A stretch of 64,000 nt of DNA from Kuschelorhynchus macadamiae. Taxonomy: Eukaryota; Arthropoda; Insecta; Coleoptera; Curculionidae. The stretch is taken from positions 62,001-126,000 of the forward strand of contig JAUTXW010005221.1 of NCBI GenBank assembly GCA_030620095.1, written 5' to 3'. Every line of letters starts with the position of its first letter. Positions within the stretch are counted from its first letter, which is position 1. A program made the translations under genes and the position numbers. Under the pieces are notes generated by a model that saw only the letters and a list, made by a program, of their open reading frames with translations, made no database searches and was not told where the DNA came from. Below, piece by piece: positions 45,839 to 57,719 of this stretch.

Positions 45839-48242
45839 CTCTATAGTAAGCAGAGCCAGTGCGGAACTACTAAACAGAAATAACTGGAATACTACTTTCG
45901 AGGATTAAATTATATAAAGACTTCAAAATATTTTTAGAATTTCGGGGAGGGAGCCCTTGGACTACATTAGTTTTTTTTATGATTTACGTAATGAGTTCAT
46001 TACATCACTATTTGTGTAATAAAAATCACTAGTGATGTAATTTTGTAACTCAAGCAATTTGAAATTACTTTCAATTGATTATATTTCATAATATAAATTA
46101 AGGAAACCTACGTTATATCGTTGGCGATCTGACAAAAAGACGTAAGCGCCACTTGACAACTTCGATCATATCTCATGAAAATCCTTTACTTTGTAAAATA
46201 ATTGGATATTAACCCTGAAATTAATTTATTTATGATTAGAGTTACTAAAAAATTACTTATTTAAAAAAGAAATTTTGAAAATTTAGTTAAATTTGGTTAA
46301 AAACCTGTTTTTATGTCACTTACGTCGTCTTGTAGGTGACACTTGGCGTTTAAGTCTAATCTTGGGGCACTTAAGTCTTTTGCTGTGAGTTCGTTTTTGA
46401 TTAACATGGCGGTAACAGTAAGTGGTTCAATAGTTGTGTTAAATAACACAGGGAAGATTACCGATATCTCATTATTTTCTTCACATCTAAGAAGACTACA
46501 GCCAGTAATATTTACTATTCGTAAGTGACTAGAAACCATAGATGTATTTAAACTTTTATCGTCTATTATGTATTATTATCCCCATTAGTAAGTAAAATAA
46601 TTCCGTTATCCAAGGCTTGATCAATCACATTTTCATAATTATCTACAACTTGTGGTTGGGTTCGGAACATCCTCAAAATTTTCTTTCCGCGGCTATACAT
46701 TCTGAAACAAAATGGTCTCTGTAAGCACCATGCTACGAACGGATTTTAAAATTCAAATTAAATATTATCTACCCGCTTGCAAACAAAACGTATTATTTTT
46801 TTCGATCAATAATGCGTACTAAATAACTGACTAAAAAGTAAACCTAATATAAAAAAAACAGACTCCTTAAAATCGTTGCAAACTGTCCATTAACTTTACG
46901 TACGTTAATGGCGGTTAAGCAGACGAAATTATATTTAAAAACTGCTTAAGCGGCAGATCAATAAACATGACTTTTTATTAGGTTTTAATTACAATTTTCT
47001 TACGAATTTATTTTCAGGGAGACAATACAACACCTAAATTAGAATACAGCCCAAAAGTATGTTAAAATTTGGTTTTACATACCTTAAAATTAAACCAGAA
47101 GATAGGGTCACGTGTCACTTACAACGTCTTGTGAACGATTAATGTGAGGCTGGGAATGGAAATTTGGCAAGCAAATTTAATTGCGAATAACACAGACATA
47201 CATGGTTTGTCGGATACTAGCGTGGTGACAATCGATTCGGAGAGAGTTCTTTTATCGGGAGGGGGTAAAATCTCAATTTTTGAATTTATGGCGCTTACAT
47301 CTTTTTGTCAGATCGTAATCGATATGTAAAGATCACATTTAAATTTTCAGTTATTTACAATTAAAATCATAAATTGTTTTTAGATTGTAATGTAAAACAA
47401 CATATGACCTCAAAATATAATAAATGATGATTTTCTGACATTTAGACAAAAACTCTAAAACATTGATCAAACGCAAATATATTTACAAACGTGTCTATAA
47501 TTACAATATTTCTTAAAAATAGCTTGTGTATTATATTCATTTATCATATATCAAGGCTGTGATACGGGGAAGAAAAAAATAACTTTTTTAAAATGACATG
47601 TTATTAGTCATTTATTCTTTTTACATTTTCGGCATACACTAATAGCACAACTTGCAGTCAAATTCAAGTTAAAAATTTCTCTTTTCTATATCAGGATTAA
47701 CTGTTCTATTTAATGGCGAGTTTAACCGGAAATGAGTTTTTCGTCAATCCTCAGGCAAAAGCCATTTAAAAGTCTCTTAGAAACTCAGATAAGTGCAAAC
47801 CATTTTCTTATAAGATATAGCCATCTAGAATTTACTGCTTTTAAAGTAGTAAAAGAGAGTAATTTTGCCGTCCAATATCTTTAAGCAGGTGGATTATATA
47901 ATAAATCTTAAATATAGATAATAAGTTCGTAACTTTAAGATGAACTTAATAGTAAAATTATACGGTTCATTCTTTATTTGTAAAATGGGAAACATTTTTT
48001 ATTTAGAAATATCAATATACAATTTTATTCGGACCCGGACTCTTTAGGTCTATTACCTAGTGATCTAGCACTAACCAGATAGGATAATAAGTATAAGTAA
48101 CATAGAACGAAAGCTTTTACGGCTGCGGTCAATTAAGAAATCATGCTTCTTGGGATCTTCAGGTATCTTTGCTTCACGAGATCGGAACACTGAGTGATCT
48201 CGGAGAGACCAAGGCCGGCGATTTATAGTCGACCTGTGTCTA
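45839..48242. repeat. 2.4-kb tandem duplication, unit 1
   Basis: It begins CTCTATAGTAAGCA and ends near 'tagtcgacctgtgtcta', where the same CTCTATAG starts unit 2. Clearly homologous along its length to 48,243-53,038, apart from the transposon and small insertions there. It contains an inverted-repeat element (46,117-47,326) and, at its right end (about 48,060-48,240), sequence that also borders the Penelope-like element at 53 kb. Confidence 0.88.
46117..47326. mobile_element. uncharacterised element with ~37-bp terminal inverted repeats
   Basis: The left end near 46,117 starts ATATCG and includes GATCTGACAAAAAGACGTAA. The right end (inverse, near 47,326) starts ATATCG and includes GATCTGACAAAAAGATGTAA; about four mismatches in 37. 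The interior has only two short frames. The one at 46,297-46,539 (minus, contains LSAPRLDLNAKCHLQDDVSD) is conserved in the second unit. The one at 47,144-47,329 (plus, contains ANNTDIHGLSDTSVVTIDSE) runs into the right repeat and is also conserved in unit 2. I do not recognise either; no transposase is seen, so it may be non-autonomous. Confidence 0.5.
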
Positions 48243-48495
48243 CTCTATAGTAAGCACAGCCAGTGAGGAACTACTAAGCAGAAATAACGGGAATCCTAGT
48301 TTCGTGGATTAAATTATATAAAGACTTCAAAATATTTTTAGAATTTCGGGGGGGGGGGGGTTCAGACCCTTGGACTACATTAGCTTTTTTTAATGATTTA
48401 CATAATGAGCTCATTACATCACTATTTGTGTAATAAAAATCACTAGTGATGTAATTTTGTAACTCAAACAATTTGAAATTTCTTTCGATTGATTA

Positions 48496-50774
48496 CACTG
48501 GCAGACAAGATTTTTCTAACACGGGCCAGCTCATTATTTTCACAATGGAAATACTCTCCCAATAATAAAAAAAAATATTCGAAAAGCCCTAATATATATC
48601 ATTTTTTAATAGCCTAATTAGAACCTTTTATATTGGCAGGTAAACAATTTTATTGTGGGGCGGCTAAAATGGGTCCATTTTACAACGGAAAAATTACCTA
48701 GACTGGGTTGTTTACAACATTATATATAAAATAAACGTTAAACATCACTCTTCTGTTAAATTTCGAATTGAGTAGATCTCTGTGTATCGATAAGCAAGTG
48801 TGAAGACGAGAATGTCGAGTCAAACGCGCCGAAGTTGTAAAATTTCTCCTGACAAATTTTGTTATATTTGTGGAGAATTTCTGGTGAAATCACAAGCCAG
48901 GCCATTTTCCGAAAATGTAAAAAAAGCCTACTTTAAATATTTTGGTGTGTTAATTGGGATCAAGATAAGCGGTGGGCTCCCTATGTGTGCTGTGTTAGTT
49001 GTAGTGTATCATTGGTGCAGTGGATGAAGGGAAAGAGGAAAGGTATGCCTTTTGCAGTTCCAATGGTATGGCGAGAACCGGCCAATCATTCTGACGATTG
49101 TTATTTTTGCCTGAAAAAGACTGAAGGTTATTCCAAAAAGGAAAAGCACAATACAGAATATCCAAATTTGCAATCTGCCATACGACCTGTTCCTCATAAT
49201 GCAAATTTGCCAGTGCCGATTGCGCCTTTAAATTGGCAAGCTATTGATTTGGACGATAATAGAGATAACGCATCATCAGACAGCTCAGAAGAACAGTGCA
49301 TCGATCCCACTTTTACCACAGGTCCCAGTTCCGGCGAGCCACATTTGATTGTTCAAAGTGAATTAAATGGTTTAGTACGTGATTTGGGGTTATCCAAGCA
49401 ACAGTCAGAACTTCTGGGTTCCCGTTTTAAGTAATGGAACCCTATCGGCCAAAGAAACAAAAATTACGAGTTTCAGAAAAAGAAATGTTATGTTTTCTGA
49501 ATTCCACAATTCGGAAAATTTGTTGTGCCCGTGTACTGATATAGACAGTTTAATGCAGGAACTTGATATTGAACATTCTCCCCGTGAGTGGCGCTTATTC
49601 ATAGACTCATCTAAATATAGCTTAAAAGCTGTGTTATTGCATAATGGAAATTTAAAACTTTTTATACCAGTTGCCCATTCAGTTGCAATGAAAGAAAATT
49701 ATGAAAATATGCGCACGATTTTGGATAAAATAAACTACAATAGGTATAAATGGCAGATATGTGGGGATTTAAAAGTTATATCGATTTTAGTGGTACTTCA
49801 ATGGGGATTTACAAAATATTGCTGTTTTCTTTGTTTATGGGACAGTCGTGCAATCAATCAGCATTATGTAACAAAAATTTGGTCAGAAAGGAGCGAATTT
49901 CAACCGGGATCTCAAAATGTAAAATTTATAGCTCTTGTTGATCCCAACACACTTCACATTAAACTTGGGCTGATGAAAAACTTTATGAAGGCTTTTAATA
50001 AAGATGGTGATGGATTTAAATACCTAAGGCAAGTCTTTCCCCATTTAAATGATGTCAAATTAAAAGAAGGCATTTTTACTGGGCCACAAATCAGAAAATT
50101 TCTGGACGATGTCAATTTTACGGAAAAGCTTACCAGGCAGGTACTCAGAGCATGGAATTCATGTGTTAATCTAGTAAGAGGATTTTTAGGCAACAATATG
50201 GATGAAAATTATGAACAATTAGTTAATGAACTCTTAAATGCCTATAAAGCGCTTGGTGCCAGAATGTCATTAAAAATTCACTTCCTCCATTCCCATCTAT
50301 CATTTTTTCCTAAAAATTTGGAAGCTGTTAGTGACGAGCAGGGTAAAAGGTTTCACCAAGATATCAGAACAAAGGAAATTCGCTACCAAGAACGATGGGA
50401 TCCAGCCATGATGGGTGACTACTGCTGGTTTTTGAAGAGAGAAGATAGGACACCTCATAAACGGAAAAAATAAAGTTTAATTAGTGTTTTAAGCTAATAT
50501 TTTTACCGTTTGCTTTTCTCTTAGACGTATGGTATGTTTAATAGGCGAAAACTGTAAACATAGTCAATAAACAGGGTTAAGAGTTTTCTGAAATCATTTT
50601 TTCTATAGATATTAATTATTGTGACATTCGATATGGTTCTACAACTCTAACAAAAAAGCCCTACGTACTACAACTTTCTATTTGTCATTTTCGTATTTGG
50701 ATAGGTCCATTCTATTAGATTATGCTATTCTCATTTGTTTTACAACAAAAAAAATTTTTTTTTGTCGGCCAGTG
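48496..50774 (+). mobile_element. Cc8L18.2-like DNA transposon, copy 3 (both ends present)
   Basis: The ends are CACTGGCAGACAA (48,496-48,508) and TTGTCGGCCAGTG (50,762-50,774), inverted repeats of 13 bp with one mismatch. The same right end occurs in copies 1 and 2. Length 2279 bp. One coding region (48,800-50,473) fills most of it. Immediate flanks are 'gatta' and 'ataag', with no clear target duplication, and a ~70-bp deletion of the host repeat accompanies it. Confidence 0.85.
48800..50473 (+). pseudogene. Cc8L18.2-like protein, putative DDE transposase, two frameshifts
   Basis: Three overlapping frames form one protein of about 550 residues. The N-terminal frame (48,800-49,027) has CYICGEF, the start of a zinc-binding domain. 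After a one-base loss near 48,960 the next frame (48,985-49,434) supplies CCVSC, then MPFAVPMVWREP and CYFC. A second shift near 49,430 leads to 49,379-50,473 (364 codons). Conserved blocks there are RLFIDSSKYSLKAVLLHNGN, WQICGDLKV, YCCFLCLWDSR...QHY, LHIKLGLMKNFMKAF, KEGIFTGPQIRKFL, GARMSLKIHFL, SDEQGKRFHQD and MGDYCWFLKRED. The Asp, Asp and Glu of the first, second and seventh blocks could be a DDE triad on an RNase H fold; this is my inference. Arthropods carry many such genes, and no function is established that I know of. Confidence 0.75.
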
Positions 50775-52097
50775 ATAAGCGCTATTTGACAACTTCGATC
50801 ATATCTCATGAAAACCCTTTACTTTGTAAAATAATTGGAAATTAACCGTGAAATTAATTTATTTATGATTAGGGTTACTAAAAAAATACTTATTTAAAAA
50901 AGAAATTTGAAAATTTAGTTAACTTGGCTAAAAACCTGTTTTTATGTCGCTTATATCGTCTTGTAGGTGACACTTGGCGTTTAAGTCTAATCTTGGGGCA
51001 CTTAAGTTTTTGGCTTTGAGTTTGTTTCTGATTAGCATGGCGGTTACGCTGCTTTTACGTGTGTCTGATAAATAAAAAAATAATAGAAAATGTCGAATAC
51101 GCATCAGAAAAGTCGCCTGCTTATGCGACAAGTCCAATTATCAGCAATAACAATAAGTGGTTCAATATTTGTGTTAAATGACACAGGGTAGATTTCCGAT
51201 ATCTCATTATTAGCACAAATGTTGTTATTTTGGCATTTTCATCCTATCTAAAAATTTTTTCACATCCAAGAAGACTGCAGTCAGTAATATTTACTATTCG
51301 TAAGTGACTAGAAACCATAGAAGATGTGTTTGAACTTTTATCGGCTATTATATATTATTACCAATAGTAAATAAAATAATTCCGTTATCCAGGGCTTGAT
51401 CGATCACATTTTCATAATTATCTGCAACTTGGGGTTGAGTTTGAAATATGCTCAAAATTTTCTTTCCGCGGCTATACATTGTGAAACAAAATGGTCTGAA
51501 TGCTACGAACCGATTTTAAAATTCAAATTAAATATTATCTACCCGCTTGCAAACAAAACGTATTATTTTTTTCGACAAATAAGCATGCGTACTAAATAAC
51601 TGACTAAAAAGTAAACCTAATATAAAAAACAGACTCCTTAAAGTCGTTGCAAACTGTCCATTAAGTTTATGTACGTTAATGGCGGTTAAGCAGACGAAAT
51701 TATATTTAATAACTACTTAAGCGCCAGATCAATAAACAGGACAAAACCTAATGGTTTTGATTAGAATTTTTTTACGAATTTATTTGCAGGTAGACAATAC
51801 AACACCTAAATTAGAATACAGTCCAAAAGAATGTTAAAATTTAGTTTTACAAACCTGAAAATTAAACCAGAAGATAGTCACTTGTCACTTGCAACTTCTT
51901 GTGAACTATTAATGTGAGGCTGGGAATGGAAATTTGGCAAGCAAATTTAATTGCGAATAACACAGACATACATGGTTTGTCGAATACGAGCGTGGTGACA
52001 ATCGATTCGGAGAGAGTTCTTTTATCGGGAGGGGATAAAATCTCAATTTTTGAATTTATGGCGCTTACGTCTTTTTGTCATATCGTAATCGATATGT
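50775..52097. mobile_element. second copy of the uncharacterised inverted-repeat element, left end deleted
   Basis: Homologous to 46,145-47,326. The right inverted end is intact near 52,060-52,097. The short frames at 50,928-51,137 (minus, LSAPRLDLNAKCHLQDDISD) and 51,914-52,099 (plus, ANNTDIHGLSNTSVVTIDSE) match those in unit 1. The left end was lost where the Cc8L18.2-like transposon sits. Confidence 0.5.
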
Positions 52098-52849
52098 AAA
52101 GATCACATTTAAATTTTCAGTTATTTACAATTAAAATCATAAATTGTTTTTAGATTGTAATGTAAAACAACATATGACCCCAAATAAATGATGATTTTCT
52201 GACATTTAGACAAAAACTCTGAAACATTGATCAAACGCAAATATATTTACAAACGTATTTATAATTACAATATTTCTTAAAAATAGCTTGTTTATTATAT
52301 TCATATATCATATATCAAGGCTGTGATACGGGGAAGAAAAAAATAACTTTTTTAAAATGACATGTTATTAGTCATTTATTCTTTTTACATTGTCGGCATA
52401 CACTAATAGCACAACTTGCAGTCAAATTCAAGTTAAAAATTTCTCTTTCCTATATCAGGATTAACTGTTCTATTTAATGGCGAGTTTAACCGGAAATGAG
52501 TTTTTCGTCAATCCTCAGGCTAAAGCCATTTAAAAGTCTCTTAGAAACTCAGATAAGTGCAAACCATTTTCTTATAAGATATAGCCATCTAGAATTTACT
52601 GCCTTTAAAGTAGTAAAAGAGAGTAATTTTGCCGTTCAATATCTTTAAGCAGGTGGATTATATAATAAATCTTAAATATAGATAATAAGTTCGCAACTTT
52701 AAGATGAACTTAATAGTAAAATTATACGGTTCATTCTTTATTTGTAAAATGGGAAACATTTTTATTTAGAAATGTCAATATACAATTTTATTCGGACCCG
52801 GACTCTTTAGGTCTATTACCTAGTGATCTAGCACTAACCAGTTAGGATA

Positions 52850-52950
52850 ATAAGTATAAGTAACATAGAACGAAAGCGTCCACGGCTGTGGTCAATTAAG
52901 AAATCATGCTTCTTGGGATTAGACCGTGTCAAAACGGAATCACAGAGGCA
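52850..52950 (-). repeat. inverted repeat flanking the 53-kb Penelope-like element, left
   Basis: 'aagaaatcatgcttcttggg', 'attagaccgtgtcaaaacgg' and 'aagtataagtaa' occur in inverse at about 54,035-54,110. An inverted terminal repeat is common in Penelope-like elements. Confidence 0.55.
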
Positions 52951-53059
52951 TCTTCAGGTATCTTTGCTTCACGAGATCGGAACACTGAGTGATCTCGGAG
53001 AGACCAAGGCCGTCGATTTATAGTCGACCTCTGTCTACCGAACCGTGATTCGGTGTAAC

Positions 53060-54070
53060 GATTGGTTTCCACGTATAATGGACACTGAAGCCCGAAGACT
53101 TCCTGCAGAAGAAGCTAATGTAATAAGGTATGACACAGCGAAGATTATCAAAAATTCTAACCCGCCTAAGTCGAATATGTCAGCTGTGGAAAGAACAGCG
53201 ATAAAAACCTGACAACACCTACAGAGTAATTCAAGTAGACCCGACCAACCAAATGGAGAGACGGATAACCAACCTTATAAATGCATCCGATCTACCAGCA
53301 GAGAAGAAGAAGATGTTAAGCCCAATCAGCTCAAGGATCCCACGGTTCTATGGACTACCTAAAATACACAAGGTTAATGCTCCACTTCGACCTATTGCCA
53401 GTGCAATAGCATCTCCTACTTATAAAACTGGTAAATATCTTTCAAATATTCTTAATAATTTTACAGGAAAAACACATTCATATATTGAAAACTCTACGCA
53501 TTTTGTAGGAAGAAAGATATCTTAGTCAGTTTCGATGTAGATTCGCTATATACGAATATGCCTATAAATGATTCAGGTTCCATAATATCAGACTTATTTC
53601 ACTATAATAATATTGACAACTCAATTTTAGAACTTTTTATGAGCAAACCTCAGGAGGAGCCATGAGACCCTTGCTATCAAAAGTGGTAGCCAATATCTTC
53701 ATGGAAGCTTTTGAGGAGGAAGCCTTAAAGTCGTCTCCATTAAAGCCAAAATCATGGCTTAGATATGTAGACGACACTTTTGTAATATGGCCGCACGGTC
53801 CAGAAAACCTCCCTGGGTTTATTGATCATCTGAATCTTCATCATGCGTCATCATATAAAATTTACAATGGAAATTGAATCAGAAGGGACGATTCTAGATG
53901 TTCTTGAACAAAGGAAAGTGGACGGTTCCTTAAGACACTCTGTATCTAGAAAACCAAGGCATATGAACAGGTACGTAATTGCTGATTTCCATCATCATCC
54001 AGCACGAAAACAATCAGTTATTAATTCATTCAACGTCGGAAAGCGATTCTATTTTGACACGGTCTAATCG
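53060..54070 (+). pseudogene. Penelope-like reverse transcriptase
   Basis: Plus-strand pieces in order. 53,253-53,525 has PRFYGLPKIHKVNAPLRPIA, the KVNAPLRPI block of Penelope-like RT. Then, in another frame, VSFDVDSLYTNMPI (motif A Asp) lies near 53,530. 53,662-53,877 has SKVVANIFMEAFEEEALKSS and RYVDDTFVIWPHG (intact catalytic YVDD). 53,843-54,067 has the thumb (HMNRYVIADFHHHPARKQSV). The frames are broken at least three times. The protein stops before the linker and GIY-YIG, at the inverted repeat near 54,035-54,110. Confidence 0.85.
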
Positions 54071-54110
54071 CAAGAACCATGATTTCTTATAAGTATAAGT
54101 AATTCAAAAT
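54035..54110 (+). repeat. inverted repeat flanking the 53-kb Penelope-like element, right
   Basis: Inverse partner of 52,850-52,950. Confidence 0.55.
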
Positions 54111-54470
54111 CAACTTTTAAGATTTGTACAGTAAGAGAAGTAATGCTAATTAGACGCCTCTAAAAAATAAGGTTTAATTTTACGTAGCTATCATTAAAAA
54201 AGGTTCTTTTATCCGTAGTAAAGTGAAACTTTCTGAATAGGCTTTTATTTTGTATCCCAACATGACAGGGTCTCGTATCGAACAAAGATGGAATTACTTT
54301 TAAGTGAAATTGAGATGAATCATACTTTATCCTCTTTTACATTATGTGTCATATGTATACAGGATGTTTAAAATGTACAAGAATGCTAAAGTATTAAAGA
54401 ATAAATTGAATTGAAGTTCATATGTTCAGCTCACGCCAATTTTTATTGTCTTGTTTTAACGATTCAATAT
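54111..54470. other. no gene recognised
   Basis: AT-rich spacer between two Penelope-like elements. Nothing identified. Confidence 0.5.
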
Positions 54471-54540
54471 GATAATTCTTCGCTGTGTTTTTTAATTTGG
54501 GGTAGGGATCCAAAAAGAAAAGTCAAATATTCAAAAAAGG

Positions 54541-54573
54541 CTACGTTTCGCGATTTATTATTGCATCTTCAGG
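54541..54573 (-). ncRNA. hammerhead-like motif, degenerate, in left arm
   Basis: Inverse copy of 56,552-56,585 with one stem II mismatch (GCAAT against ATCGC). Confidence 0.35.
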
Positions 54574-55332
54574 ACACTAAAAGATATACATAAAACGATA
54601 TAGCTCTACAAGACATCCACTTAATAAACCGTAATTTAGAAAAAATGCTATACTGACTATGAAAAATACTATACTGTGACTGTGAAAATTTGACGTAAAA
54701 TAGTGAATGTTTTTTTTTTTTTTTTGGAAATTATTACATACAAAAACACATAAATTACGATAAATACATAACTAAATATTTTGATATTTTTAAAACTGAA
54801 AAACAATGGACAATAAAAGTAAAAATAAAAAACTGTATTTACATTTTAGGGATTTGACTTTTATAGTCATATAAAAAAATACACGAACAACACTTAGGTA
54901 AACAAAGTGAAAATCACATACATGGGTTACAACAATAAAATGAAACATCACAACTAATTAAAACAATTCAACCTAGCTCCTTCAACGGTTGTTTGAGAAT
55001 AGCAATATACCAAATATTCTTCCGTGTTTTTGGAAAAAAAATAGCAATATGGTTTTTTACTTTTTTTATGTTTTGTAAATAGCCTGCAAATAATTTTAGT
55101 ATACGGATATATTTATTTGATTTTATCAATTATATTGAAATAGGCAGTACTGAGATTCTTTAAATCGGTTTTTTTTATTAACTGAATTTTTATTCTGTTG
55201 TATATGTATCATTTCTGAGATTAATCTCTTTTTATAGTTGGTTTGGGTGTATAGAAACAGACTGGTATCATAAACCGACATTTTCAGAACATTTTCTAAA
55301 TTATTCATCTGAGTATCCTTTTAGGCAGAAAA

Positions 55333-56021
55333 TTAATATCATTAAGAATCTTAAACACCGAGCACTAACACTATCCTCGGAAAAATACCACTTTAAAAAC
55401 TTACAATATATCAAAGGTATGCTGCTTAAAAATAATTATCCTCTTTCAATAATCAAAAAAGATTCTTTGGGTAAAAATATCGGAAAGGTTAAAACAATAA
55501 CAAATAATAAGACCACCGATATTTATTGTAAACTTCCGTACAGGTTATCAGAAAAAATAAGAAATGTTGTTTCGAACTATACCAGCAGAGATAATGAGAA
55601 CATTAAGATAGCACTAAAAAGTGACAATACACTCAAAACTCACTTTTATTCCAAACTTAAAACAAAAACGAAAAAGGAACAAAAATCTAATGTTGTTTAT
55701 CTCATTCCTTGTTTACAATATCAGAAATGTTATATTGGACAAACGGGTAGGTACCTCAAGGACAGGATTAGAGAACATAAAAATGACCAAAAGAATTTTA
55801 TTTTAAAAACTAATCCAACAGGTTTAGTAGAACATAAAAGAGATACAGGACATGGTTTCGATTTGAACAATACATCTGTACTGGATACCCAAACTAACTA
55901 TAAAAAGAGATTAATCTCAGAAATGATACATATACAACAGAATAAAAATTCAGTTAATAAAAAAACCGATTTAGAGAATCTCAGCAACGCATATTTCAAT
56001 ATAATTGATAAAATCAAATAA
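55333..56021 (+). CDS. Penelope-like protein C-terminus: linker and GIY-YIG endonuclease
   Basis: An open frame of about 229 codons, open from about 55,333 (first Met at 55,419). It begins with KNLKHRALTLSSEKYHFKNL, the region after the RT thumb, then DIYCKLPYRLSEKIRNVVSN, then the nuclease SNVVYLIPCLQYQKCYIGQT with RDRIREHKND-like DNA-contact residues (YLKDRIREHKNDQKN) and EHKRDTGHGFD. It cuts DNA at insertion in intact elements. Here the RT is missing, so this is a 5'-truncated but undamaged remnant. The VYL and YIG tripeptides match the GIY-YIG core. Confidence 0.8.
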
Positions 56022-56551
56022 ATATATCCGTATGCTAAAATTGTTTGCAGGCTATTTACAATATATAAAAAAAGTAAAAAACCATATTACTATTTTTTTT
56101 TTCTAATAACACGGAAAAATATTTGGTATATTTCTATTCTCAAACAACCGTTGAACGAGCTAGGTTGAATTGCTTTAATTAGTTGTGGTGTTTCATTTGA
56201 TTGTTGTAACCCATGTATGTGATTTTTACTTTGTCTACCTATGTGTTGTTCGTGTATTTTTTTATATAACTATAAAAGTCAAATCCTTAAAATGTAAGTG
56301 TAGAGTTTTAAATTTTTAATTTTATTGTGCATTGTTTTTCAGTTTAGAAAAGATCAAAATATTTAGTTATGTATTTATCGTAATTTATGTGTTTTTGTAC
56401 GTAATAATTTCCAAAAAAAAAAAAAAAAAACATTCACACTTTTATGACAAATTTTCACAGTCAGTATAGTATTTTTCATAGTCAGTATAGCATTTTTTCT
56501 ACATTACTATTTATTAAGTTGATGTCTTATGTATGTATGTCTTTTAGTGTC

Positions 56552-56585
56552 CTGAAGATGCAATAATAAATTGCGAAACGTAGAC
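56552..56585 (+). ncRNA. hammerhead-like motif, degenerate, in right arm
   Basis: CTGAAGA, extra T, stem GCAAT-AATAA-ATTGC, GAAA, then CGTAGAC. The core and stem II are good; the stem III palindrome and cleavage site are lost. The inverse copy in the left arm is at 54,541-54,573. Confidence 0.4.
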
Positions 56586-56657
56586 TTTTTTGAATATTTG
56601 ACTTTTCTTTTTGGATCCCTACCCTAAATTAAAAAGCTCAGCGAAGAATTATTATCA

Positions 56658-57715
56658 ATAATGAACTCCTCTATCATACGACAGTCGGCATTGAATTACA
56701 CTGAAGAGTGTTAACATGGTTTTGTTGTTTAATATTGAGAATTTGAAGAAAAGTGTAAACTAGTCTCGGTCTCAGTCAGATATATATATTTTTACTTTAA
56801 AATTTATTTCGTGACACGTGTTTCGACCTTACACATACTTTTTCTTCTTGACAGAATAGTGAATGCATTAGTTAAGGCTTATATTGTTCAATATAAATAT
56901 AACATCATTTTGTCATTTTTAATATTTTTTCGATGTGTTTGCTGTGGGACCAGTCCGTTAACATCCTAAATATTCCCTGAAGAGACCAAGTGAAATCTGC
57001 CGTTGCAGTTGCCCTTTGCATTTCTAATTATTTTCCAAACTTGTTGATTCCTCACTTTTTATCTGAAATTTTGCCCAAAAAAAAGTCCAAAATTAACTAA
57101 ATCTATAAATGACTCCCTTTGTGATAGTATTTGATGCATTAATAACAGTTATTTGTTTCTATAATCAAAACCCTAAAAGAGGTCGAGGGTCGACCGTTTT
57201 ATTACAGCAGACATAGGCTGACCTTATCTTATAGGTTACCACATTAAACTCAATTATTACGATACTTGTAGTTTATCCTAGTTTAACCTCATTTAGGGTT
57301 AAAATGGCGAAAATAATTCATTTCACCAAACCTATTAAAACACAAATGTTGATTTATTATTCTCTGTATTTATACTAACCATTCTTTACACTAATATATA
57401 ATTGTTTTTCTCCGAGGTAATTTATATTTATTTTAAATATTAGAAACATAAAGAAGTAAATTTTTATCAAGGTTAAAAGAAGAAAATGGCTTTAGTTAGA
57501 TTAAATTGTTTTTATGTTCCGTATCTGTAGCAGTTTATTGATTTTTTTAAGTATGTATATTGGGACATTGAACTAAATCGGTAAGACTAATAAATCAAAT
57601 AAATACACCATCAGAATCCAATACTAAAATAACAAGAATAAAATAAAGCATAAAGTAAAATTAAGCAAAAAAAATAAATAAGCAATCATTTTATTAATTT
57701 TATCAATACTATAGT
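56658..57715. other. no gene; small Penelope-like trace
   Basis: At 56,813-56,830 the minus strand reads GGTCGAAACACGTGTCAC, the 3' half of the hammerhead-like motif with the same CACGTG palindrome, so another element end lies here. The remainder is AT-rich and unassigned. Confidence 0.4.
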
Positions 57716-57719
57716 TTCA

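Larger units (their letters stand above)
48243..53038. repeat. 2.4-kb tandem duplication, unit 2 (with inserted transposon)
   Basis: Copy of 45,839-48,242, enlarged by the 2279-bp transposon at 48,496-50,774, an extra ~100 bp near 51,050-51,150, a ~50-bp insertion near 51,210, and ~30 bp near 52,920. About 70 bp corresponding to 46,080-46,145 are missing at the transposon insertion site, including the left inverted end of the inner element. Confidence 0.85.
54471..56657. mobile_element. Penelope-like element copy with ~775-bp inverted arms
   Basis: The arms 54,471-55,249 and 55,886-56,657 are inverse copies of each other (outer edge 'gataattcttcgctg', inner edge in the nuclease C-terminus). 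The unique centre and right arm carry the coding region. Each arm holds a poly-A/T run and a hammerhead-like CTGAAGATG...CGAAACG motif. The left arm contains a partial inverse copy of the coding C-terminus (minus-strand frame 55,126-55,308), so the element was duplicated head to head with loss of the rest. Confidence 0.8.
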
